NCBI GenBank assembly: GCA_035236585.1
Contig: CP141139.1
Location: 50,475,217 to 50,539,216, forward strand
Direction: 5' to 3'
From: Warburgia ugandensis
Taxonomy: Eukaryota > Streptophyta > Magnoliopsida > Canellales > Canellaceae
Length of the DNA stretch: 64,000 nucleotides
The notes beneath the pieces are model-generated. The model was not told where the DNA came from, ran no database searches, and saw only the letters and a program-made list of their open reading frames with translations. A program made the translations under genes and the position numbers. Of this stretch, positions 23,000 through 35,018 are shown one piece after another; positions within the stretch are counted from its first letter, which is position 1; every line of letters starts with the position of its first letter.

Positions 23000-25900
23000 T
23001 ACATAGACATGAATATATATATATATATATCAGTTAATTTTTAAAAATTTCAATTGAATGATTGTGTTCATGCCTATCATCTCACCACCTTTTGGATGCA
23101 TTTTTGCATGCTTTACACATTAAACTCCTTAAATTTGGCAATTAGCCTTATCACCCAACACATAATTTTTACCCATCATAACAACTCACTCCAAGTATAC
23201 GGGGTCTAGGATGTGACATGTGGACCCATCCTAAGCTCCCTTAGTGGGCCTTGTTTTAGGGTCACTTAGTTGTAGATGTTTTGCCCTATGGGTTTCATGA
23301 CTTGGGCTTTATCCACACATAATTTAGAATATAATTTCATCTTATTCATATTAAAATAAGCATAAAATTGTGGACATTACTAAGACACTTAATAATAGAC
23401 TATAGTACTTAATTATTGGGTTCCCAATAAACACTGGACTACTAAGATATGATGTGTCAATGCTGAATATTTGATTCCTAAGGCCAATGAAATTGCTTTC
23501 TAACCTAGTGGTGGACATTATTGGAATATGCAGTAGATGATTCATTTGGTGAAAATCTAAGACCCACTAAGCCTAAGAAGAGCTCTAATCATTGTTTAAA
23601 AACTTGCAAAGTTGATCCATAAACTTTTCTAAGTTAACTTGACTTGTCTAATATTTGAGTTAAGATGTTAGGAAACTCATCCACCTCAAGTTCTTTTTGA
23701 GTTCTTGTAAGTTAAGTCATTTAGTTGATTTGTTGAGCTAAGTTAAATCCACTATGTTTCAAGTTCTTCCATTTGAAAAAAGGTAACTGTCTATCTTGCT
23801 TGTGCCTAGTACTTTTCAATTCTACTAAAAATCACATAGGAATGTGTTACACATGTATTCATCGGAATTGGATTGGTTCATCACTAAAACTAGGGGAAAA
23901 TCCAATAATGGAATAGTTCATTCCATTATTGATTTCATTGTTATTAGTAATCAACAATGGAATAGTTCATTCATATTCATAGAAATAAGGGACATAATTC
24001 AAACTGTTATTAGTAATCAATAATGGAGTAGTTCATTCATATTCATAAAGATAGCGGACATAATTTACATGGATATAGTAAGTCTCACTTGGGATGCTTT
24101 AATGTTAGTTTTTCAGTTGTAGCATGGGGAAGAAGTAGATTCTCGAAGTACTACTAATTGAGTTGAGTAATTGAAATAAATGATTGATAGATTTCTTTTC
24201 TCTACTTGAACATGGAAACCCTTGTGTTCTTCTTCTCTAACCTTAGTAAAAAAGGTTTGAGGGAAAAAAAGATTCCTTCCCAAAATCCGTTAAAGATTCA
24301 TTGAAACCCCACATTCACAAATCCTGTAGAACTCTTTAAGTTTCCTAACTTAACTCAACCCTAGCCTAATCAAATTTTATTGAACCAATCATAGAATACT
24401 AGAGATTCAACTTCTTAATATGAAATTTCTAGACATTCAATGAGTTTCATAGACCAAATTTTGAAAACCTTAGGTCACCCTTCCCACCTTAAGATCCAGT
24501 AAAATGCAAACCTATTGACAAACTCAACCACAAAGTTGTCTCTTTTTATTCTTCTTACTATTGTGGTTTTATATATTTTATTTTATTTTTACTTTAATGG
24601 TGAATGCAATCCACTGTTTTTCATGGTACTTGCATGTAGAGGACATGCATAATGATCTCTTTGGTCTATACAGTGGACACTTCTAATATTCTAAATTTTC
24701 ACCTAAACTTGAAGCAGGTTTCACTCTACAAATTGAATAAAACATAGAATAAAAGAATAAGATTGGGCCAAACTATATGCTTATCTACCATGCCATCACC
24801 ATTCACAAGAGCAATCTCTTGGTCAGATCAATGGAGTACCATCATTCATAGATAAAAAATGAAAAAGGAGCAGGCTATATTACTTCTAATGAGACTTATT
24901 TTATGAAGTTAAAATCTTACTATACTTAGTGATTGCTTAATATAGCTTATGACTTAAGTTTTTCCAATTTAATAAGGGGAAAAGGCCAAAATGAGTTAAT
25001 TTTTTTTACAAATCTTATTATTATTATTATTATTAAAATTCATAATTGTATATCCAATCAAGTATCTTCAAGTCCATACTCAAGTATTTTCAAGTTTTTT
25101 TAAAAAAATTTTTATTTAACTCGACTCAACACATTTCTGAGTTTAGTTGAGTTTTCGAGGTTCTAAACTATGGCTCTAATATTCACAATAAAAGATTGCA
25201 TGAAGACAACTAGATCAACAACATACCACAAGTGGTTGAGGATAGGTAAGACTCAAGCTCACTTCGTAGGTGAGTGCCATTTGATCTGAACTTATTATTA
25301 AGTGCCATAGAGAAGGCTTATATGCATAAAATGATCAAATATGCAGAGAGAAAATCCCTTTGTTTTAATCCTCCCTTGGACTGAACCAAGAAGATCTCTT
25401 CCCATTCATTGCCACTGCCCTTTTACCTAAATTAAAACAAAATATCATGATCCTCACTAGTTTTTTGGAAAGTTTAAGTCCTCATAAGACCCTCTTCAGG
25501 AAGTCCCAATTAACAGAATGATAGACTTTGAACAAGTTAGCCTTTATCAACATATTATAAATTTTTTCTTAATTTGTTAAAATGATGTAAGATTTCATGC
25601 AACAATGGGACATTTTCTTCAGTGCTACAACCCTTTACAAATGCATGCTAGAAGCTTGGGTTCCTAGGATTTACCACCACCTTTGGTATGTCAACCGTAT
25701 TATTATCCCCTTCCATTAACAACAAATTTTAGCATGCTATGCCCACACACATATCTTGCATTCTCAGCAGACTATGAAGGTTAACAAGCCAAGTCTTTTC
25801 AACATCTTGATTGAATGGTACTGCATTCTCAGCGTGCACTCCCGCATTCCGTTGTTGGTTCTTTCGCAATAAGCGTTAAAAGCTAAAAGTACGATTAGCT

Positions 25901-26028
25901 GGATAAAAACTCAAAAACTCTGAACCTATTTGGAAGTGGGGGCGAGTCGGTAAACTTTGGAGTAGGTTTATGATTACTCAAAAACTTTGGACCAAATTAA
26001 AAAAAAAAAAAAAAAAACTAATTTAGAA
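23000..26028. other. AT-rich intergenic DNA
   Basis: No coding signal, RNA gene or clear transposon was recognised. It includes a short hairpin and a 66-bp duplication (23903-24070), an ATT triplet run near 25018 and an A-tract near 26000. Confidence 0.5.
23903..24070. repeat. Hairpin plus 66-bp tandem duplication
   Basis: CAATAATGGAAT (23903-23914) and ATTCCATTATTG (23920-23931) form a 12-bp inverted repeat with a 5-base loop. The same words recur in two direct units of 66 bp (23939-24004 and 24005-24070) beginning TGTTATTAGTAATCAA. Confidence 0.8.
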
Positions 26029-26208
26029 TGGTTGCTTAGGTATAATGGTAGAATTATTTTCATGTGACCTTAAGGTTATGGGTCCGAGTCGTGAAAACAA
26101 CCTCTTGCAAATTGCGAGGTAAGATTACTTACTATTGACCCTTCTAGTCTGCCCTTTGCCTGACCCAGCTTATGTGGGAGCTTCGTGCATTAGGCTGCCC
26201 CTTTTTTT
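26029..26208 (+). mobile_element. Au-type SINE
   Basis: The sequence follows the plant Au SINE closely. It has a tRNA-like head with box A region (TTGCTTAGGTATAATGG) and box B (GGGTCCGAGTCG), then CCTCTTGCAAATTGCGAGG, then the 3' body GGGAGCTTCGTGCATTAGG, ending in a short T run at 26208. The length of about 180 bp is typical. Target-site duplications are not clear. SINEs of this kind are transcribed by RNA polymerase III and mobilised by LINE machinery. Confidence 0.88.
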
Positions 26209-26656
26209 ATACGCAAAATTTTGATTATTTTGCAAAACTAGTATCAATAAGGTTTCGCACTCTTTAAGTCCATAACTCTTTTCTCAAGCATAGTGAACAC
26301 TTTTTTTATTTTTGTGTAGATTTAAGTCATTCATGTTCACCATATTAAAAATTGGTAGCTCATGAGAAATTAATGTATTTGGTTGGTCCTAACTACTTGT
26401 TTTAGATTTTTTTAAAAATAATAAAAATGGATGATTGTGATTTTTTTCTGAAGGAAATATAGGCCAAAAACAACCACCAGGCATGGAGTGTGATCTCTAG
26501 CCTATCTATGCCATTCTAAATATAATGAATAGAGTACAAATTCTAGCTCAAGCTTTTAGGTGTTTTTGACGTGTAATGAGTTATTCAAGAGCGATTTGTT
26601 TTCCGAGTTAACTTAACGAGTTTTTAAAATTGTGTAGAATGCTTGACCTAGTTAAG

Positions 26657-26985
26657 TCAAATTTGCTTGAAAAATAAGAGAAATGCCTAGCCAAAGCACA
26701 ATATGGTCATGGCTACAAAGTGCCTTATCTTTTAGCATGAAGGGGCGATCATGGTTTGTACTTAAATTTTTATGTCAAATTTGATTTAAAAATAAGACAT
26801 ATACTAAGCCAAAGCACTGTATAGGCATGGTTTCAAAGCGCCTCATCTTTTAGCATGAAGGGATGACCATGGTTTGTACTTAAATGTTAATGTCAAATTT
26901 GATTGAAAAATAAGACAAATACTAAGCCAAAGCATAGTACAAGGCACAGCGTGATAGGGCAACCATGGTTTGTGATTAAAATTTT
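26657..26985. repeat. 118-bp tandem repeat, 2.8 units
   Basis: Units start with TCAAATTTG at 26657, 26775 and 26893 and share AGCCAAAGCA and ACCATGGTTTGT-type words. The third is shorter. Unit divergence is noticeable, so the array is not very recent. Confidence 0.88.
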
Positions 26986-26989
26986 AATT

Positions 26990-29150
26990 TGCAGGCCAAC
27001 GCTTTTTAAGCTACTAGACATATATGTTAGACATTTTGGTGGTCCATAACATTTGATTCAAAATCTAACGTATCTGTTACATATTTGACATGTGTTAACT
27101 GTTCATGGCAGTTACCCTTGATGGAAGGATAACTGCCACTAACCCCCACATTTAAGGATCCCTTATCCTACAATTCGAGTAACTGTTATTATAATTTTTA
27201 GTTCTTCATCACCATGAATTGAAAAGGATTAGAAGATCACTTAAACTGCCTTGGATATCTTGCTATGGCTGGAGGTAAGTTCTTAATCATTTATTTTGCT
27301 TCCGCTTAATCTGATTTAGTGTAACCATTTAGAGATTTAGTTCGCAATACAAGCCGGAGTAATCAGATGAGAAGAATGGATCATCCAAACAAAGGTAGGC
27401 AGTGGGAAAGTATGCGCTGCTTCCTAATCTGGTCCTCGTAGGGTTGTCACAACAGGACAATCAGCTTTTGCCTTGCCACAAGATAAACGCCCAAAGAGGT
27501 GTATTTTTCAGCTTTTTCATTGCTTTGTGACGACTTGGAAATGTGTCGTGTGGGAACCCATTCCCTTGGGTCAATGGTAATGCTGCTCGCCTTAGACTCC
27601 CCCAGACCGCAAAATTTATCCTCGAACAGTCACCATTCATGTGATGCACGTTGAGACAACGTGAACCCACCAATTGATTAGGGTCCCACCAAGCAACAAC
27701 TTCTGATTGAGCATTTAAAAGGAAATTGGAAGTGATCTCCCATGTGTCAATCCAATTACACATAGTTCGGCTTTTAGTTAAAGCACCAATTAATCACGCT
27801 TGCGCTGGCATGTTTGGACTTGGATTACCAATTATCATCCTTGCTTGGGTTCAAGTACTGCACAGTTAGATTGCAATATTTGTTTTTCACTTGTGTGTGA
27901 AAATTAAATTCTCATTTCCATTGACCATCAAAAGTGAAAAGAATTCTACAGAATTTTTTTTTAAAGGTTAAAGTGAATTCCAATGGACGTTACTGGCCGC
28001 TAGATCCCCTCACACCAGAGCACACTCGCCTAGGATGAAGAAATTATGAAAATTCTCATATCCAAGGTATGAATACAAGGGCAGTTATGTAAAAAGTTTT
28101 GAATCATTAAAAAATGAAATGAATGAGCGCTTTCAAGCCAAATCGTTACTCCACCTGATTCTTAGATCATCCAGGACTGTGCCTTCAAAGGCCAGCTCAT
28201 TTACTAGGCTGTTGCCGACCTAAGAGTATGGTGGAAAGATCCATCAACATTTGACAGCACTCTTAATCTTGTTAACCAACGACCAAAACCAATGGTGGAA
28301 TGTTTTGTTCAAGCCATCCAATAACATCAGATTAATCTCCTTCCACCCAAAGAGTGATAGACTTAGCGGTCGACCAAACCACATGATTAATTATCCGTTG
28401 TTGTTGGATCACTTGTCTAGACTGATCACCTAAATGTTTGGTTTGGACGGTTAAGAGCACTTGATCTAATAGGGTTACACTCAAAGCTGTCATCGGCTTA
28501 TTAAGGGGCCCTGGTCACTTAAGTTTATCAGATATTATAGGTCAACATCTCTGAGGTAATGCTAGAAACCTTTAGATCTTGGATTAAGTCAACTAAGGGC
28601 TCAGATTAGAGACAAGTTTTAGGGATGTTCTTTATATGCTATGGAGAGAATTATAATAAGATTTGATTTTCTAATTCCTTCTGTCAAATCGTGTTAACTC
28701 CCAAGGAAAGCCAAAAAGAAAGAAAGTGCATGTTCTTCCTCTCCTGTGCATTTTCTTTATTGGCTTCCGACTCTATAGATATAGTGCGGTTAAGTTGCAG
28801 AGAGATCAACAAGAAGGCCTAGTAAGGTTTCTTTGTTACTTCATTATCTTATGTTTTCTATTGTTTTCTAGAGATGTGATTAGACGCTTGATACTTGGAG
28901 AAACTTCATCGGTTGACTGAGGTAAGTTACATCTTCATTTATTTCATTGATTTTCACATATGCTAGATCTATTTGCTAATGTTCTTGACAATAATGGATG
29001 CTATGTGTTTCTTGTTTTGCATATGATCCAGACTTGGAAGATGATATGGGCCAATATTGTTATTATGACCCGGATCTCTAATCTTAGATCATGCTAAGCC
29101 CCTAGATCTAAAGATTTTTAGATGTTATGGATTGGGTGCATTATCTAAAA
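26990..29150. other. Intergenic DNA, no supported gene
   Basis: Short frames exist, such as a 100-codon - strand frame at 27461-27763, but none resembles a known family. Around 27460-27680 base composition is less AT-rich than the surroundings. No promoter or splice arrangement could be supported. Confidence 0.45.
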
Positions 29151-29154
29151 ATTA

Positions 29155-29290
29155 GCAATATGGAGTTGTTGAAAGGCATAATAGAACTTTATTGGCTATT
29201 ATTAGAAGTATATTCAACTAGTATGACTTAGGAATTCAATTCCAGGAAGAGTCTCATTCCTACATCTTTTTGGAGTATGGCTTAAGCTTT
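29155..29290 (+). pseudogene. Copia integrase fragment
   Basis: A short + strand segment reads QYGVVERHNRTLLAIIRSIF. It matches the conserved NGVxERxNRTL block at the end of the Copia integrase core. No other Copia domain adjoins it, so it is an isolated remnant. The call rests on one motif of about 20 residues, but the motif is distinctive. Confidence 0.65.
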
Positions 29291-29494
29291 TGAAAAATAT
29301 AAATTATTATAAAAATATTCTTCTTACATTTTTGTCATCCTATAAGATCAAAGATATACATGAGTATGTTTATTAGTTCCTTTGGTATTTTTTTTCTTAA
29401 TGTTTTTCATGGATATATCTCTTTTTCCCTTTCCTCAAGCTCACATGGCGCACTTTTTCACTAGTTCAATTTCCTAATACATCTGTGCTTGGGT

Positions 29495-29820
29495 CCATGT
29501 GGAAGAGCCCAAAAAGGGGTCTTCTACCTGACAAGGTGTGTTAGGCATATAAATATTGTTGGCACACTTTCTAAGCTTTTCGATTGAATGGTAAATAAAT
29601 AGTATCAAAGCCTTATTGACTGAGAGGTTTCGAATTTGAATCACAATACCCCTTGTGCATAAGCCCATGTGGAAGAGCCTAAAAAGGGGTCTTCTATGTG
29701 AGGGATGCATTAGACATGCACATAAATATTGTTGGCACAATTCCCATCAACTTAAGCTTCTTGGTTGAATGACAGTCCAACACTCATATAGCAAATCTAA
29801 AATGTCCATCTAATAGTTCC
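29495..29820. repeat. 170-bp direct duplication
   Basis: Two units start CCATGTGGAAGAGCC at 29495 and 29665. Each contains AAAAAGGGGTCTTCTA and ATAAATATTGTTGGCACA. A GGTTTCGAATTTGAATC word in the first unit resembles a box B, so a tRNA-derived repeat is possible, but no box A was found. Confidence 0.8.
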
Positions 29821-30340
29821 ATTAAAATTTTCACAGTCCAAATACCTTATTGTTGGACAATATTCAATAATGCAATCAAATGTGTTCACTATTGTTAAAC
29901 ATGAACTGTCAAAAGAAACATAACTACTAAGCGAGCTGGTTAGGAGACTTTGTAATGTTACAGAGGTTCTTGATTTGGCTAAAAATGTAACTCAAACTAA
30001 ATTTTATGGACCCTAGCTTAGAGGTATGCATCAAAATGCTACTTGAAGATAGTTGAAGTCTTTCAAATTTTGTAAAGAAAATGGGAGTCTATGTCTAGGA
30101 TTTAATCAAGCCACACTCAATCTACAACTCAACTAATTTATGCAATTAGAATCACAATGAAATCTCTAAAAGAGAACAACAATATCATAACTCACATTAG
30201 TTTAGAAAACAAGATCAAAGATATTAGGAATATGAAGTTTAATAAAAAATTGAAAAGTCAAGAACAACTTCACAAGTTCATAAACCCTAGAAACCAAAGT
30301 AATAGCAGAATAATATACTGAGGTCTTTTCTAATTAAAAC
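29821..30340. other. AT-rich DNA, unassigned
   Basis: No gene or element boundary is visible. It may be part of the Gypsy-type remnant on the - strand that the MITE at 30341 interrupts. Confidence 0.4.
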
Positions 30341-31082
30341 TAGGGATGACAATGGAGAGGGTCAAATTGGAGGCTTGCCCTACTATGTACCTACTTGGAG
30401 AGGGGCAAGGGGAGCAAGATATCAGTAACCTGCACTTGTGGTGGGGTAAAAGAACGTGACCTGGGATAGGTCCATGGTGGAGCTCTATAAATGCCCATAT
30501 ATTATTAGTTTTTAGTTAAAAAATAAAGATATTTTTGTAAATGTAGTTTTGAACATGTAGAAGGTTAGAAAAACCTATTCTTCTCTTTTGTTTCTCTTCA
30601 TGATGAAGAGCTTTAATTGCTTAGAACATTGTTGTCCCTATCTTAGCCTACTTTTGTGAGGGGGTTCATTTTTTTGCACATGCTTTTTTGCCAAAGCGCT
30701 TCCTTTCCTTCCACATCTACTTTCCTTTTTCTACTACTACTTATAATTCTCTTTGTTTCATAGTTTATTTTTCTTTCTCAATTGTCTTTAGAAATCATTA
30801 CAAGAAAATGTGTGAAATTTTGAAGTGTTTGCGAGCATTTCAAATATTTACAAGTATTTCACCAAAGAATTATAGACATTTTATCAATCCTGCCCTACCC
30901 CCATAATTGTTGACACGAGCAGGTCAAGATGGATTTTTTCACATTTTGCCCCACCTAATAATGAGTTGCAAACCTTACTGACCTGGGGTGGAGCAAGGTG
31001 GGGTAGGGCAAGCAAAATCAAATCATGGGGTAAGGCATGGAAGGTGAAAACCTATTGCACCTTACCTCATTGCCATCCTTAA
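30341..31082. mobile_element. Non-autonomous hAT-type element (MITE)
   Basis: The ends are TAGGGATGACAATGG (30341) and its imperfect complement CATTGCCATCCTTA (to 31082), a terminal repeat known from plant hAT MITEs. The flanking octamers ATTAAAAC and ACTAAAAT match at six of eight bases, fitting an old 8-bp hAT target duplication. The 742-bp interior has no transposase. Polypurine and GGGG-rich words next to the ends (GGGGCAAGGGG, GGGGTAGGGC) are also typical of this family. Confidence 0.72.
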
Positions 31083-32735
31083 CTAAAATTTTAGAAACTA
31101 GATAACTTTACAAGGAGAAGAACTCTTAAAAAAGAATGTACAAAATGGTTACTATTAAATAAACAAAGTAGAGTTGCTTCTAACTTGGTAAGAAAATAGT
31201 TAAAGATTAGAGCATCTGTAACTATCACACTTGGGCCCCACTAGATAAAGGTAAGTCTTGTTGCACTAGACCATCTTTGCAACAACGGTCCAACACACTT
31301 AGACCTCTCACGCTCACCCTTTGCAAAGCACAAGTTAGCCTTCTACCCCACTCTCACTTGCCAGACCTACAATCACTCACCCACTAAAAGAATGAGAGGA
31401 ACTCAAGAAGAGACTAACTCAAAGAGAATATCTTATTCCTTACTTGAACTTGTCTCCAATGAGCTTGTCTGACTTACAAATGAGGAAAAAATCCCCATTT
31501 ATACTTGTCCTCCTCCATTCACCTAGGCCTCCTCAATAGATGGCTAGAATTATTACATGTGTCAACTATCTAATGGTTGAGGACCATTCTAGAATTCCCT
31601 CTAGAAGTTTCAACATAATATCTAAGTTTCATCCTTTCTAAGTATTTACAAGGAAACTTTTAGAAACTAGGCCTTTTAGAATTAGGCCTTGTTCCATGAA
31701 TCTTTAATAGCAAGCTCAAGTCCCTCAGGTTAAGTCCATGAGCTACTTAGACCTCCTTTAGAGCCTATGGGTCTTAGTCACGGGCCTTGCAATGCAAGTC
31801 CATGACATTCTTACGTACTTGATAATGTCAATGCCCTTGTTGACAATCTCTATCAGTATCGCAAACTTCCACCTTTGGCACATCCCATATTGCTTTGTAA
31901 TCCTTACGAGACACCTCACCTTGTTTCTCTTCTTACACATTGGCATCTAGCCACGCTTGTGCTTCACAGGGACCTTCTTTATCCTCTTCAATGTATGGCC
32001 ATCCTTGCCCTCATATGCACTCTTGCAAAATTGTGATTCACATACCCTCTTATGCTATGGTGCAACTACCCTTTTCTTATGTGCCTCCTTCATAGGAGTG
32101 TGGTACTCACAAGTTGTTGTGCTACTTGCACATCCTAGCTCAGTCTTGTCCCTTGTGTAGTCCTCCCATTGTGGGACACTCCCCTTGTGCCAATAATTGT
32201 GTCAACATCCTTATTGATCACTAGTTTCTCATGGAACTCATTAGACTCAAGCGCAACCTCATAGCATGTATGCATGGTAAGCCTAGCTGTGTCATCTCCA
32301 CACTTGTTGTGGATTCCCCACTGACTCCATATCCTCCAATCCAACAACTTACTCATGTGAACTGGTCATCTCGACTTCCACAGACTCAAAGTAATCAGAC
32401 ATGCACTTCCCTCTATCTGTGGTCTCAGCATCGATAACCTCAAACATACCAACAATTCTTTGAATCGTCTTTGAGGATTTTCAAGGCATTGATGAATGCA
32501 CTTGATTCATTCAAATAATCAAACAAAGTTTGTTCAAACTTACTGAATCGAGCATCCAAAGTAGAAAGTCAAGTGTCCAAAGCCAACTTCCATGATGGGT
32601 CCTTGAACTTTTCCCACAATTTTTGTCGAACCTCCACTGGCATGTTGATAACTCCTAACTCACTTGCCATGATGCTGCCATGAACTTTTCCTAATACTTG
32701 ATAAGTAAAGCCCACTTTGACCTGCTCTAATACCA
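31083..32735 (-). pseudogene. LTR-retrotransposon remnant: primer-binding site, leader and gag start
   Basis: On the - strand a tRNA-Met-type primer-binding site (TGGTATTAGAGC, 32735-32724) is followed after about 55 bp by an ATG at 32670. The next segment has MASELGVINMPVEVRQKL, then a stop, then STLDARFSKFEQTLFDY. This coiled-coil-like N-terminal pattern is seen in gag proteins of several plant Gypsy elements. Downstream to about 31083 I can follow only short, frame-shifted pieces. The LTR that should adjoin the binding site on the right is at most about 200 bp before another element's pol begins (32940), so it is truncated or interrupted. Confidence 0.55.
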
Positions 32736-32939
32736 CTTATTACGAGGTACTAGTTTCACCAATGCTAAACTCGTGCGGCACTTGTGCGCAACAGAGGATT
32801 AGACTAAATCTACAGTAGCATATCCTTAGCCTCTGTAATTCTCCACTCCACATTACCAACAAAATGTCTATGCCAACTCTTTAGAAGCTTCTCTCTAATT
32901 CTTTATCTTAGATGATTCCCACTTCTCTACTGCTTCAAT

Positions 32940-34960
32940 CTTTGCTCAATTCACTACAACTCCATTCTTAGCACTAATGTGACCCAAGAGGTTAACTTCT
33001 TCTAACCAAAATTTACACTTGCTAAATTTTAAATACATTTGGCGTTCTCTTAGTGTGTTCAATACTATGGACAAGTCCTTTTGGTGTTCTTCATGACTCT
33101 TTGAATAGACCAGATCATCATCCATAATCACTATGACAAATTTAACCTAGAAGGTTGTGAACATTGTGTTCATTAGATCCATGAATGGACTAGGGCATTC
33201 GTCAACCCAAATAGCATAAGTCAAAACTCATAGTGCTCATATCCAATTCTAAATGTTGTCTTTTAGATGTCTTTTTTTCTAAACCTGAGCTTGTGATATT
33301 TGGACCTCAAACCAATCTTAGAAAATATGTTAACAAGCAGCAACTGATAAAATAAGTCATCAATACGAGATAGGGGATACTTGTTCTACAATGTCAACTT
33401 AGGCCAAAAAAGCATGACATCCCTTAACAATGTGCTTAGCTGGCTTTAAGGCTGAAATTACGGATGCCCAAGTGTAATTTTGTCCCCCTTGAAAGAAGAT
33501 TAACACTTCTCTCAAAATGTCACTTTCTTTTTATGGCAATTAGCTATCACCCTATATACGCTAACTAATTCATGTCTAGAATAATATTAAAGTATGTCAT
33601 GTCTAGGAGAGCCAAATCTATGTCCTTGTTTCTTATCACTATCATTGCACTTTCAAGAAATCTTTATGTGTATAAATACTCACCCTATGGAATCATTAGT
33701 TCCAAACAAATTTCTACATTCTAAACTAGACCATACATACATTACCCAAAATCATTTGAAATGCAAGAATGAGAAGAATTAGGATCAAACAATACTTTAG
33801 CGATTCTTCCATGGATAAAGAGTTTACCTTCCACAACCTTGTTAGAAGCCTATGCTTGTCCATTAGTAATGTTGAAAACTCACCCTTAGCTTTTCAAAAG
33901 CTGCTCTCCCCAATTTTCTCTTTCCTTCTTCCTCTTAGGGCAATTTCTAGCAATGTAGCCTTCCTCTCCATGGTTAAATTTTTTGAAACATGGCCCAGCA
34001 CAAGGTCTACCTGGATGATTCTTCTTGTATCACGAGTAAGATCAGGGCTGTGGTGCTCTGCCCCAATCGTTAAACTGATGCTTTCCAAAGGTTGAGACCT
34101 TGAAGGCTATGTGGGCCACTCTTGCTTAACCTCTCTCTAGTGCTAGTGCTCTTTTCTTTCTTCATTAGCCCTCTTAAAATCTTACTCAAATATAAAGGCC
34201 ATCTCCACTGCCTCTACCATCCCAGTAGGTCAAACCCTCAAAACCTTAATTCTCAATCCAACTATGAGTCCAATAAACTTTTTAGCTACATGTGGATTGT
34301 TTACACACACATTAGATGCAAACCTCCAAAGTCATGTAAATTTGTTCTCGTACTAGATGACAATCATGTGACCCTACTATGGGCTCAAAAATTCATTCTC
34401 CTTTCTCCTCTTCATGTGGGAAGAGTAGTACTTGTTGAAAAACACTGTCGTAAACTCCTCCCATGGGATAGCCTTCACATAGTCAAAGTTTGTATGCTCA
34501 ATTATATGCCATTAGAAAGTGACTTTGCTTGTCCTTATGAAGGTAGCCATGACCACTATCTTATTTTTTGGAACCTCCATCCCCTTAAGCACCTCTCCAC
34601 TTTGATGATGCATGTCATAGTTACATCTAGCTTGTCCTATCCAGAGAATGATGGAGTCATCTTCTTTAACTGATCAAGTAGGGCTTTAGACCATCCTACA
34701 TTTCCTCCTAGTACTCTTGCAACACTAGTTGGTGCCCCCTAAAATTAATTTTGCAGAAATTGCCCCAACTATTGTACTAATTGATGGATAACATCTCCAG
34801 TTACATTCCCCTGCTATAAGGAACTAGAGGGGATGCTTGAGGGATCTATAATGTCTCATAATTGTCTCCTAAGTGGCATCTATTTCCAAATAGTGAAGTC
34901 CTATAAGTATTTTCTCTAACTAATACTAGGACCTAAGGTTTCTAATTTCTTTGAATGTTT
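32940..34960 (-). pseudogene. Tekay-like Gypsy gag-pol remnant
   Basis: Reading leftward from the primer-binding site, gag blocks resemble Tekay-type gag (LKKMTPSFSG near 34650; KVERCLRGWRF near 34600). A damaged zinc knuckle follows near 34010-33950 (CFKKFNHGEEGYIARNC). A protease-end block near 33450 (SALKPAKHIVKGCHAFLA) is then joined, with an internal deletion, to reverse transcriptase: [10 protein letters not shown] near 33370, FRIGYEHYEF near 33240, and DDLVYSKSHEEHQKDL with KFSKCKFWLEEVNLLGHIS at 32960-33120. Stops are frequent. The catalytic box normally xxDD is preserved only as DD in a weakened context. It is a non-functional partial copy whose pol ends near 32940. Confidence 0.72.
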
Positions 34961-35002
34961 ATGACTTTTATCAAGTGATTGGTTGTGAGTAACATAACTT
35001 GG

Positions 35003-35014
35003 GCTCTAATACCA
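35003..35014 (-). promoter_or_regulatory. tRNA-Met primer-binding site of the Gypsy remnant
   Basis: TGGTATTAGAGC on the - strand lies 5 bp from the LTR end (TGTCA at 35019-35023, read on the - strand). It primes minus-strand DNA synthesis in LTR elements. Position and sequence together fix the element's orientation. Confidence 0.8.
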
Positions 35015-35018
35015 ACTA

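Noticed and set aside
27461-27763. 100-codon - strand open frame in a less AT-rich region
   Set aside because: No recognisable domain, no supporting gene structure, and the residues look like random translation. Not called as a gene.
34122-34673. 183-codon + strand frame
   Set aside because: It lies opposite a recognisable Gypsy gag on the - strand, so it is an antisense shadow.
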